Source of the DNA: Crocodylus rhombifer
Lineage: Eukaryota; Chordata; Crocodylia; Crocodylidae
Length of the DNA: 64,000 nt
Direction of reading: 5' to 3'
NCBI GenBank assembly: GCA_038503035.1
Contig: JAVSML010025171.1
Location: 128,606 to 192,605 of the forward strand
Of this stretch, positions 11,001-23,000 are shown piece after piece (positions within the stretch are counted from its first letter, which is position 1; each line of letters starts with the position of its first letter). The translations under genes were made by a program, and so were the position numbers. Under the pieces are notes generated by a model. It was not told the origin of the DNA. It did no database searches and saw nothing but the letters and a program-made list of their open reading frames with translations.

Positions 11001-14000
11001 TCCAATCAGCTGTGTCAGCTCTGTGCTTTTACAGCCACCCCCACTTACATTCAAGCGCCCCTCAGGGAGTGAACTGCCTTGCCATTCTCTGCCAACAGCA
11101 GAAGATGTATTGTTGAAAAACCAAGTGTTTGCATGTTCTGTGGCCTGTCTGCTCCCTGCAGTCTTCTGAGAACATCCCTCCTGGATATGAGGTGGTCTCT
11201 CTGCTGGAAGCTCTCAATGGGCCCCTCACTCCCTCTCCGGCAGCCCTTCCGCTTCACGTACTGGGTGACGGTCACGGGTCAGGGATGCTGCCTTCCTATG
11301 GCAGCGATAGCCACATGCCTCCCATCAGGACGCTGTCTCCCCTTGACCGCCTGTCCGACTGCAGCAGCCAAGGCCTAAAACTCAAGAAGAGTCTGTCAAA
11401 GTGAGTATCCTACTGCTGTCCCTCCTGTGAGTTAGCAGTTGCTCTTCCACCTGTCACAGAGGGGTTTCCTCAGGGAGGGTTCAGTCCTGCAATCCTGCCT
11501 CCACTCTTTGTGAGCAATGACTCCAGGACTGGGCTCATGGCCAGTCAAGTCATGTATCATTGAAGGAACTGATGCTCTTCCCATGAGTGCCTATGGGGAC
11601 ATTTCCATTGACTCCAGCCATATCTGAGTCAGGCCACAGGACCTCTTCTGAGCAGATGTATTGTCCCTGTCCTTTCTTAACTGCTTGTTCCTGCCAAGCA
11701 TACCTTGTCCCCTGTCTCTCACCACGCTGCCTGGTATGTCCTCAAGGATGTACTGATGGTCCAGAGGAACACTTGGCAATAGGAAGAAAAGCTACAGTGG
11801 ATGCTCTGGACAAAGGGCAGGGATTTGCCAATGGCCAGGGGTTTGTGAGGCACTAGGCACCTTCATCTCCCAGTTAGGTTTGGTGGGAGTTGGTCAGAAG
11901 CCCACTAGATTCAAAGAAGCACTCTGGATTTATATTGGTGTTGGTGTGGCTAGATTTTTGGTCCAGATGGCAGAGCAGGTGGAGAATGCAGAAAATGGGG
12001 CAAAAACAGAGAGAGTAGTTTTACTGGTCTACTTAAATATCTGCAGCAGGGGACAGGTTGCCTTTCCATTTGGTCTGTCTCTAAGGTTGTCCCTGTCACT
12101 TGACATGGGCCTGCGCTACAAAGGCTTTAACACACTTTCCCCTGACCAGAGTAGTCCTTCCTCATAAAGGCTACTATTTCTGGCTGATGGAGGTGGGGGG
12201 GTCTGTAACAGGGGTTTCTGTTGGGCTCCAGCCAACATATTTTCGGTGTGGCGTGCACTCATTAAATCATGGAGAAATTCTTTAAAATAACAGGGGTGTC
12301 TTTTTTGTTTTCCCTCCTTCATAGGTCCATTTCCCAGAATTCCTCTGTCCTGCCTGAAGAAGATGATGAGAAGTCCTGCAGTGAGTCGGAGATCAGGATT
12401 TCCAGGAGGAAGTCTCCTCCTCAACATGAGGAGGTGATCATTTCAGAGGGCTTTGCTTCTACCTCAGGCCTGGCCTTCTGCTGAGGCTTTATAAGTCTGG
12501 CACTGTGCAGTTTCATGTGTTTGTCCCTCTATGATTCCATGTAAAATGGGCTCTACTTATAAGTCAGGAGTCGGGGTGGGGTTTGTTTTTCCACATAGTG
12601 AGATCTGTAACCCAGGGTAGGTTCTCTTCTTCCCGTGTGTCACCACCTGTGCTGGGAGTCTTCAGACCCAATGCTGTCCTTCCAAAGTTACCCCTACATA
12701 TCTCTGTTGTCGTCACAGGGCTGAGATGATGTCACAGAGGGCATCACTGGAAGATGATGCCCAGGTGACCTTGTGGGTAGGATGTAGAGAATATTTATCT
12801 GGCTGGCAGAGTCAGGGAAGGACATTGTTTATTGTCCTGAGGTCTTGTTGGCTCTGCAGGGCTGAGAGCATCAAAAGGGAGCAAAATCTAAGTAGATTGG
12901 ACCTCAAATATTTATGCAAGGCAGCTCTGCTAAGTAGGAAGGTGCTGGTTTTTTAACACAGTCTCTTCCAAGGAGAAGACAAGCGTTGGTCCTACTCAGA
13001 GCCCCTGCTATTTACTAGTAATCAGTAGTCCTGTCACATTGGTCGGTATCCGTCCATTATGTGGGTTGGGCAACTGCGGTACAAAGAAAAGAGACTTTCA
13101 TAAGGTCCCACAGCAACTCAGTGAAACAGCTGGGATTTCACTCCACAGTTCCTGCTTCTCAGGCCTGTTCTCCATCCATTCAAGGGTTTTGCCTGCTCGG
13201 AAGTTCTGGGGTGGCGTTGGCTAGTGGGAAATAGTCCCATACATGGCCTCCTAACTTGAGGATCACTCATGGATGCGTTCCTACTCTCCAATGCACTTTA
13301 AAATCTAGGGTATTAAATCTACATCAGTTCATTATTGACTGGATGCTGTTGCTGTCTGACCATCCTTTGGTGTCCACGTCATGAAAATTCCCCTGATAAT
13401 TGATGCACTGATTGACAGTTTGATCAACAAGGCCAATGGTAGAATGGCAGACTTAAAAAGTCTTTCCTCCTTGGAGACCCCTCCCTGGGGAACGCATATG
13501 TTATCAGGGCATTGTGAGGACACTCACTTTACTTTATGGTCCAGAAACGTAGGAGCTCCCTCTCCAGGGCTTCCAATTCAGAACCTGCCCGGGACAGTGC
13601 AATGCATGGAAAAGCCACCATGACTGGCCCTCAAGGGACTTGTTTTCCTCTGAGTCTGGTGTGTTCACTCTCCTTCCAGGAATGCAGTGTGACCCCGGAC
13701 AGTGAGAACCTCACCTTGTCCTCCTCAGGAGCAATAGACCAGTCTTCATGTACAGGAACCCCACTCTCCTCTACCATCTCCTCCCCAGAAGGTATGTTGG
13801 GTTGGAAGGGACATGGAAAATTACTGTGGTCACATGTCCTGATGGTAGCACCCAGTGAATACATGGCACCTCACAAGATGAACTAGATGACAAAGTTCTC
13901 ATGTCTAATCCTGCTCACTGCTCTCCTTAGTTATGGATGTGATACATGGGAAGTTTGGCCTGAATTAGGTAAGTAGGATTTGAGTTGCTTCATGCTGATA

Positions 14001-17000
14001 TAATGATAATATGATAATGATATGCTACATGCTGACATAATGATAATATGATATAAAGATAATATGATAGAATGGTAATATGATAATATAACGATAAAAC
14101 CCCAGTATTTGTAGGTTTCACAGACTCCTGTTCCACTTATTACGGGGCCTGTCTGATACTATTTCAACCAACCTCGAGTCCGTGAAAAGCCATTAACTCA
14201 AAATGTGGATGGATTGTCCTCCTCTTTGCTGCTTTTTGTGACTTAATCATAAGACTGATATGATGTGTTACTAAAATAGATGGATTAATGGTTTTTCAGT
14301 GATTTGAACAGGGTAGAGTAGGATTGTGCTTGGGTGTCTATTCAGTGGAATAGGATTTGGCCTGAAATCTAGAAGGGATTGTTATAGTTGCCTGACTTGA
14401 CATCCTGAAGAACCCAGGACAGAGCCCCTTACCCAGGGATCCCTGAATCAAGCCCAGGAGTTAGACTTGATGCAGGGATTGAATGCAGTTGCAGCTTGTT
14501 CCTCAGAAGATCACATAGACTCTTTGTTTTGAAGAGGAATTCCCTCCTCTGTAGTCTCTGGGCCACAGGGCATGGAGATGAAAAGTTCCAGCCTGTAGGC
14601 ATCAGCACCAGGCTTCAGAAGCCCTGTCGTACACTGTTCCTTGCAGTCCAGCCCTGCCCAGACTATTCTGCCCTAATGGCACCCTGCATTCTCCCCTCTT
14701 TCTTCCTATCTAGATCCTGTCAGCAGCAGCCTTGCCCAGTCCATCATGTCCATGGCTTCCTCCCAAAGTCAGCACTCCCAGCTCAGCACCGATACTGTGT
14801 CTTCCATGTCAGGCTCCTACATTGCTCCTGGCACAGAGGAAGAGGGGGATATGCTCCCATCCCCTGCTGCTGCCAGTGGGATACCTTCAGAAGGAGAGGT
14901 AGGTCAGGCAAGATATGTCAGCTCCTTAAGATGATCCTCTTTTGGGACTACCAAGAAATTCCCCCTATAGCCCAATATTTTGGGGGAAGGATGGGAATTG
15001 GTTTGTAGGCAAGAATGCACTTACATCAGCAGCCTCTGGCATTGATCGCTGTCCCAAGTAGGCTGTCAAATTAAACAGCTGAGTTGTGTAGAAACCAGGC
15101 AATTCCTTTATGCACATGGAACAGAACCAGGCACTTTCCTGTGTTTCTACTGGGATTCTGCTTTAAGACATGGGGTAGAATTTTTAGAAGTCCCCAAGTG
15201 ACCTGGTAGCCCCAGACCCCATCTGCAAAAATAGATTTTGGGGCTGATGTTGCACTGACTTTCTGTAAATGGAGTCTCTAATCTCTCAGGCTTTTCAGCC
15301 AGTGTTGGCCTGATTCCCACCTTGGAGTGGTTACACATACGCTCCATGATTTAGAGAGTAAATGTCCTTGGAGCATACTTATCTGGTGCACTGAAACACA
15401 TGGTTGCAGTTTCAGGTTAGAGGGATTAAGGTTTAACATGTTAAAACTGTCTGCATTCATAGTGATAGGTGGAAATAAACATTTCTGGTGGGAGATCCCT
15501 TTCTTTCTTTCCTCCCCTTTCCTCTCTCCCTTGCTTTTCTTTGTAACAGTCAGGCGCAATTCATATATGGGTGAGAGAAGACGGGAACAATGTTTGGCAG
15601 TGTGGCCCAGTGAGTAGGGTACTGGGATGGGGGTCAGGAAACCAGGATCCTGTCATGGATCTGTTGAGTGATGTTGGACAAATCACTGCAGTGCTTTGTG
15701 CCTTTGTTTTCCTTTCTCTCCAACCCTTTCTCTGACTTGCCCAATTAGATAGCGAGCTCTTTAAGGGCAGAGAATGTTTCACTTCTTTATATGTACAGCG
15801 CCTTGCACAATGGGCCACTGATTTCAATTTTGACCTCTAGGTGTTACTATAATATAAATCAGCCTTTATTTGGGTTGCACAGGCATTTGTCTTTGTAATA
15901 TTACATTCATAATTATAATAACATATGGTAATTTCTTTTTCTTTTTTTTTTTTTTTGCTCAAGGAACATTGAGCTCTGGTTTTTTTGACATCCATAGTTT
16001 TTAACATAAACATACAGCACCAAATCATGGAAATAGGTCAGTTAATAAGCCTTCCTTCATTTGCGGGAAATTTCTCTTTTCTGAGAGCGAGCATGAATCC
16101 TACCAGGGTCTGCATTCCCAGCTAGATAGGAGTGGTCACTGGTGGCAGACAGTGTTAGCTTCCATATTCCACTGACACATGGCACAGCCGGGAAGTAAAG
16201 ACATCTGATTTCTTTTGTCCTCTCTGCAGTCGACTCCTGTGGAATCTCCAGATACAAACTTTGTCAGTATCCCCACGGAGGAGCGAGATGCAGAGGTAAA
16301 ACACTACATTCAAAGGAAGCAAACTGCCACCTACCTGATCGATGTGCCATGTCTGTGTAGTACGCCGGATTTCTGTGCAAGATTGCATCTCCTACTAATG
16401 GCTGGGCCCACAGAGTAGAAGACCAGGCAGCTATGACCTATGCGGCATGTCTTCCTCACAGAATTAACTCAGGAGATGGGCATCAAGGTCTGAGTTCCTG
16501 GGTTAGCATGGCCTGGGTGTGAGCAGCCACACCATAGAGCTCTACCCAAGTTACTATATATTCACTGGAACAGCATTTACCCAGATGTAGTGTTCAGACT
16601 TCTGGGACGTGTCTCACGGACCCCTGTGCTGCATTAAGTGGAGCCACTCTGGTGGGTTCCTGATTCATTGTGGGAGAGCTGGTATGTCCTTCTGTGCCCC
16701 TGGTTTGAAAGCCTTAGAAGTCCATCAACATTCATGTGGTTTAACCCTTCAGGGTTCTGGTGGCTGGGTTACCAGCCCAGGTAATAGTTACTCCTGAGCT
16801 CAAATCAGCCAGGCCATTTACCTGGGTTGAAAGCACCACTTCATATGGGTGAAAAGTTTTTGTGTGCAGAGGTTGACAGCTGTGCCAGAGCCCAGGCTAG
16901 CTCTGTAGTAAAGGCTCGCCCATGTAGCTCCATGTAGGTGGTCAGAAGCTAATGGTTCCTAATGTGTCTTCCTGGACTGGAGATCTTATGGCAGAAAGCC

Positions 17001-20000
17001 TTCAAGGGGGAGATGAAAGAGAATTGTCAGGAATTTAAGTGGTGTAGGGCATGCATTGCCCAAGAAATTGCTGGGATAATGCAAAGCTCAGGGCATAGCC
17101 ACTCAGAGAAGGACACAAACGATTCAGCCCTACCACTATTTCCATTAGCACTGAACCCCTTTGCAACCCACCAGGTCTCCCGTGTGGGGCAGGAGTGTGC
17201 TAGGTATAGCAGTGAAGGAATCTGTGCTGAGGCATCTCTGAATTGCACCATTGCAGTCCAGCAGACACTAGGCACATTCCCCTTACAGAGTACAGTCATT
17301 TCCCATCAGAGAATGCAGTTGTCCCCAGCTCAACAAAGCTCTTAAGCTCACACTAACATTGACATGAAACCTGCGCTTAATTATTTTGTGTCAGCAGCCA
17401 AATCTTTCTAAACTCAGAGGCTGGCTCCAGTGATTTGTAAAACAAACTGATTCAAATGGGATAGAAAGGGAAAGGTATCAGGTTATCCCTTAAATTCTTG
17501 TTTCTCTGAGACCTATGGAAAATCCCCCATTGAGCTCCATGGGAGCAGGATTTGGCCCAAAGACAGATCCTGTCACTAGTATGCCTCAGCCTTAAAACCT
17601 TGCTAGGACGCTGCCCTTTTGGCTCTTCAGAGTCTGGTTTAAATTCAGCTCTGAGTTTAAACCCACGGTACATGCCAAGCCCATATTCAGTGGGCAGGTG
17701 TCCAGGGGAGATAGGTAAGGGTAGAGGAAAGGATGCTATCATGTCCAGGAGGCTGAACGTGTTTGAAAGGCAAAGGTTCTGCACCTCGGACAGAGAGTCC
17801 TTTGCTGTTAGCATTCACAGCCTGTCTTCTGTGTCACAGGGGAATGATGTCATGGAGGAAGAGGATGCATCTCCCACTCAGGAAGACGGTAACAGATATG
17901 GGCCATTCCTCCCTTCCCTTCTCATTTTGTCTGTTTCATCAGTAGGGGTCAGACTGTACACCCAGGGCACTGGGCATTATCGGAGAAGGGGAGTTGGCTT
18001 TCCCAGGAATGCTGTCTTGCTGGAGCGGGGTGTCTTCTGTTCTATAACAATGGAGAGGGGTGGTGTAGAGCTAGAAGGGAAGTGTGAACATGGGCACTTG
18101 GTGGGGAGTCAAAAAGAGATGAATGGCCTTGGCTTTCTGTGATGGATTAATGGAAGCAAGTCCCTGGGTGTGGAGACGCAGGCTATGGGGTCCATCATGG
18201 AGGCACAGGATGAGCTTCCATCTGCAAAATAGACTATGTGGACACAGTAGTCTTCAACACCCTGGGTTTCCCCCTTCTTTCTCCTTACACTCCCCTGATG
18301 GTTATTTTGAGCTGTGGTGCAGGTCACCTGGTTCTCAGAAGGCAGCAGAAATTAGAAATGGGTCTGAGACAAAGAACTGAGGGCCAAGAGCATCTTGCAG
18401 ATGAAGGGTCTCCTGTACTGAGGGTTTGGTTCATGTCCCTCTAGAGCAGAAACTAAAATGTCCCCTTCACCCCACCGCCAACTCTGTATGGGCTGATTAC
18501 TTTCTCTAGTGGGTGCATGAGACATGGTCGTGTTTGGAGTGAGACTGCAGCACAGGAGAAAAAAACACGGCGTGGCGTGGAGTCACAGCAGGTCCAACCT
18601 GCTCCTCCCCTGTCTGCTTGCGCCTGCTTACCAGGCAGTGCCAGCTCTAATGGCAAAAGCTGAGGTCAGGCAGAAAGAAGAGAACTAGCAGGTGAGCAGA
18701 GGAATGTCATGAACTCTGGAAAACACAGTGATGTTCACTGTAGGCGGTACACAGTCTGAGGACTGCAGCTTGGTATGCTCAGGCAGCTCTGAAATACTGC
18801 TTCCTGGGACCCTGCGCAGGAAGGGAGCTCCTCAGAGTCTTTCTGAATTGAAATCCACTCCCATCCAGAAGACCAGCATGAGACCTAGGTACCAGGCAAG
18901 CCCTCAAAAAAAAGGAGCAGGCCTCAATTGACCCTCTGTACTGGGTGAAATTCATCTCTACCCTTCTAGCAAAATAACTGGGCCCAGTGCAGCTTTATAT
19001 GCTTCAGTGGCATTCAGCACATTTTGGGGTTTCATCCCAACTTCCTTTAGTGGCCACCGCTATAAGGAGCGAGGAGTTGGCTGGAGCATCCAGTGTTCTG
19101 GAGGTGTCCTAAGAGACCAGCTATAGCCAGAAAAGACCTGGGCCCTCCTGCCCCAGAAACCATCCTCATGGGTCAGCAGACATCCTCTCTCCCTTTTCCT
19201 CCCACTTTCCTCCCTCCTTTACCTCAGGCCATAGCTTTATGCTTTAGCGCTGGCTGCACGGGTAGAGATCCCGTGGGCGTGCATGCTTACCTCATACGCA
19301 GCCCTCCGAGCAGCCAAACCAACGCGCCTCCCTTTGTCAAGAGAGGTCCACGTTGGAAATCCCTATGTCGCCATTGGAACTGGGGATTGGACGGTCTCTG
19401 AAGAGAGGTTCCTTGACTCGTACTACATCTGCAGTATGTCGGGATTTTACAGTCCTTTTTTTTTAAATCCTTATTTTTATTTAAGGGAGGCATTTTCAAA
19501 AACACGACTCTTGAGCCGCTCAGTTCCCAACGAAAATCCCTCTTGTTTGTGGCTTTGAAAATCTTTCCTGTCAATGTGATTGTCTGCATTGGGTCCTTTC
19601 TTTCTTTTTTCCTTTAGTCAGGGGACACAAAACTATCCCCTCGATGTGTTTCATTTTCCATAGTGCGCTTTAGTGAGTCAGCAGACTTGCGTTTTGGATT
19701 TCTCTGCCCTCTGGTAAAAAAAAAAAAGGTGCTGAAAAGGATGACTTAGTCCAATGCCTCAGTCTGTTCCCATTGAACTCAATGGCCAAACTTCCACTGA
19801 TTTCATTGGGATAGTTAATGAGGCACAGACAAACACCTTTTTTCCTCCCTTTCCATGTTTGCCTGTCTCTGGTTAGCAAAAACCTAACACCCCCTCCAAA
19901 TGAAGTTGCAAAAATATTTTCCCCCGGTGATGTGGTATTACCAAGCGTGAATAATAATGGATCCTGAGCTCCACTGTTTGTTTCTTTGTCATAAAATCAT

Positions 20001-23000
20001 TCTAACTTGCCCTGATGACAAGGAGGCTCGTTATAAGTTGCTGAAATTTGAGGATCAGCAAATAAAGGAACATGGTTATAAAGCCATCAGAGATTTGGCT
20101 CCACAAAATGCTTTTGTTCATTCATGCTAATAATTGTAGCTTAGTTGAATGATAATCCGGTCACTTCAGACACCAGTCAATAAGTCGGCTATGAAAATTT
20201 TCCACTTCAGGTACAAAAGAGCTGATGTCCTTCTTATTTAGAAAACTGTTGGATGTGTTTACACTGTGCAATTCAGAGTAGAAGCAATATACAGTGTGCC
20301 TGTAGTGCTCCCACAGTGCTTCTGAGAGTGTGACTGAGCTCATCCCTCTGCCTACCCGCACCTCCTTTGCATATGCCAGAGCTAGAAGTGAGGCAGGGAA
20401 GTCATCCTCAGCGGTGCCCATCATCTCTGCTCTCCATGTCTGTCTCCTGAGTGCCTGAGGTTGGAAGCAGAGGGGAACGCTGTCAGGGTGACTTTACTAC
20501 CTCACTTCCAGCTTTGGTGTGTGTGGAGTGGGATCTGGGGTGGCTTGGGGCAGGGTCTCTCCTCAGTGTCCTTGGCAGCTCTGTAGAAGCTGGTTAGACC
20601 TATCCATAGTCATGTTAGTGCAGAGGTTTGTGCAAGAGCTAGCTGTGGTGTCTCTACACTTCACTATGTTGTGCAGTGTAGACATACCCCAAAAAGTTAA
20701 TGGAGATGCACCTGCTGGCTTCTCTGCTTTGGATGGGTCTCCAACATGAGTGTGAATTGGGAACATCTGTTGTAAGTTGACTTGTGTGTGCTTAAGAATA
20801 CGCCAAAGGGCATTTATAGACATGCTCTGGGAGGTACGGGGGGGGGAGGGAGGTTGGGGGGGCTTTAATTAGAACGGTTCCGAGAGCCACTCTAATTAAA
20901 GTACCCAGAGCATCACAAGTATCAGCATCGCCACGTTGAAAGATGGCGGTATGGGTGCTTTTGGTCAAAGTGCCCCCCCACCATTTGTCAGCGTGGGGAT
21001 GCTGATGCCCGTGACTGGCGTCTGCTGGAACGCGGTAATTATTGCGCTCCAGCAGACTCGATTGGTGTGTTGTAAGACCAGCACATCCAGGCAGCCTCTC
21101 TGCACGTGTATAGGTGCCCAAAGAGACAAGGATCAAATCCAGATTCACTTGGTCATTCTTACCTTGTAAGAGTGAATTTTACTTGCCACTAAAAAAAAAA
21201 AAAAAATTGAGTAGCATTTGGCAATGCTTGACTGTAGCTTATTGTATCAGCTTAGTTAGGTTTGCCACTTCTACCCAGCACCGTCTTGGCTATCAGCTCT
21301 GTACTGCAAAGCGAGGGGTGGTGGCTGGCACTGTGCCTCCTCCAAAAGGGTGGCAGTTGACTATCTGTTCTTCCGATGAGCAAAGCAAGAATTGGTGGGT
21401 TTTGCTATATGCACCGTTGTTTTCCAAAGCCACATGCCCCCGTCATAAATCCCTCGGATACAAACCAGAGGCAACCTGATGCATGGACAAGGGGTAATCC
21501 TATTAGCTGCTTTCTTTAGCTTTTCCAGCCTACTCTTTTTCTCTGCCTTTTTTTTTTTTTACCTGCATATGTATTGCTCTTGTGGGTAATTGTCTGAAGT
21601 ACCTTCCTGTGTTCCATGGCCCTCCTCACTGACAGAAAAGTCACAGCTCAAGAAAAGAGACAGTTGGAAAAAACAGAGTAGGATGGCATGAAACACACAC
21701 GCACGCAGCAATGATCTGACTCCTTATTGTCCACTCTTTACCCACTCAGTTACCGTTGTTATTTTTAGATACATAATTTTTCTATATTTTTGTCTCTTCC
21801 ATGTATAACTTTTATTTTAAAAGGGAAAAAAAAATAAATCAAAGTGGGAACCCTCCCCCAAAACCCAGTCGCCTCTCTAACTGCGTTAACTCCGTTACAG
21901 GCCAGAGGACAGGCGCTTACCTAGGTATGGAGTGTGACAATAACAATGACATTGGCATCGCAAGCGTGAAAGCTCTGGACAATAAGCTGTGCTCTGAGGC
22001 CTGCTTACCTGGTGAGTGGCAGTCTGCTGAACATGAACTTGGGCTGGGGGTGTGATTTCCACTCTCCCCCACCTCCACCCTCCCTGCTTTTGAACCTCCA
22101 TCACTTGCCCCACAGCGGCCTGGACGACAGATGCGAGCGTCACTAGGAGCAGAGGGTCACCAGAAAACAGGCAAAAGGTGTTTAGCTCCAGTGTTCAAAG
22201 CAGTCCCCCACAGAAGCACCATCTGGCCTCAGGGCTACTAGGACAGAGCAGAGCAGGCGTGCAGGGCTCAGACTCTTGTTATGGAGGGTGGTGACTGGAA
22301 ATGAATGATATACCTCTTTGAGCCAGTGTGTCCAGTAGACCTTATCCCTTGTTACTTGCTATGTGAACCCTTCACCAAAATCAAGTGCCTCCTCATGAGC
22401 AGAGCAAGCTACAGACCCGTCAGGCCAAGGGACAGAATAGAGAGTTGCGTCTGTAGCCCAGTATGACTTAGTGGGTCAGAGCTGGATGGAGCGGATGCTC
22501 AGGGGCCTCCATCTCCTCACTGTTTCAAAACTTTCTGTGTTATGTCCATAGGAAAAAGGGTACAAAAAGCTACTTTGGGATATATTGCAGGATCGAACTC
22601 TTTGGAGGCAGAGTGGAAAAAGGGTCTGAGGGAGCTGTTGCTTTTCTTCATGTCTAGTCAGTGTTGGTTGAGCATGAGTGAGGAACAAAGCTCTCATGGT
22701 GGGTTGTCCTACCTACAGAGCTTTCCTAGTTTATAAAGGAGAGTTATGGAGATTGTTTTTTGTTATTGGCCAGGATTGTATTCGAGTCCTCTTGCCTACC
22801 AAGAGCCAACATTTTGCAACAGTTAGAAAAAAGATCTGAGCTTATATCAGGGCAGGAATCAGCTATTTCCACATTTCTGAACCATGCTACAGTCCTGCAA
22901 GTTGGAACGTGGTTCAAACATGATGCAGTCTTGTATGCGCTCTGATATAAACCATGTTCCAACTCAAAGTGGTCTGCTGTGGTGTTCCTAGTTCTCCTGT

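Larger units (their letters stand above)
8660..13679 (+). other. RNF157: RNF157 introns 9-13: no recognisable elements apart from a MIR fragment
   Basis: The introns 8660-9588, 9749-10607, 10721-11161, 11401-12324 and 12434-13679 look like unique sequence. The only repeat I recognise is a MIR-like fragment at 13045-13190. Confidence 0.6.
14899..17839 (+). other. RNF157: RNF157 introns 15 and 16: one SINE and a poly(T) tract
   Basis: Apart from the SINE at 15585-15860 and a T-rich run at about 15935-15956, I see only unique sequence in 14899-16229 and 16296-17839. Confidence 0.6.

Noticed and set aside
17552..18142. 196-codon + strand open frame
   Set aside because: It contains the 49-bp RNF157 exon (17840-17888), but the rest is intron that happens to be open; splice sites and homology define the exon.
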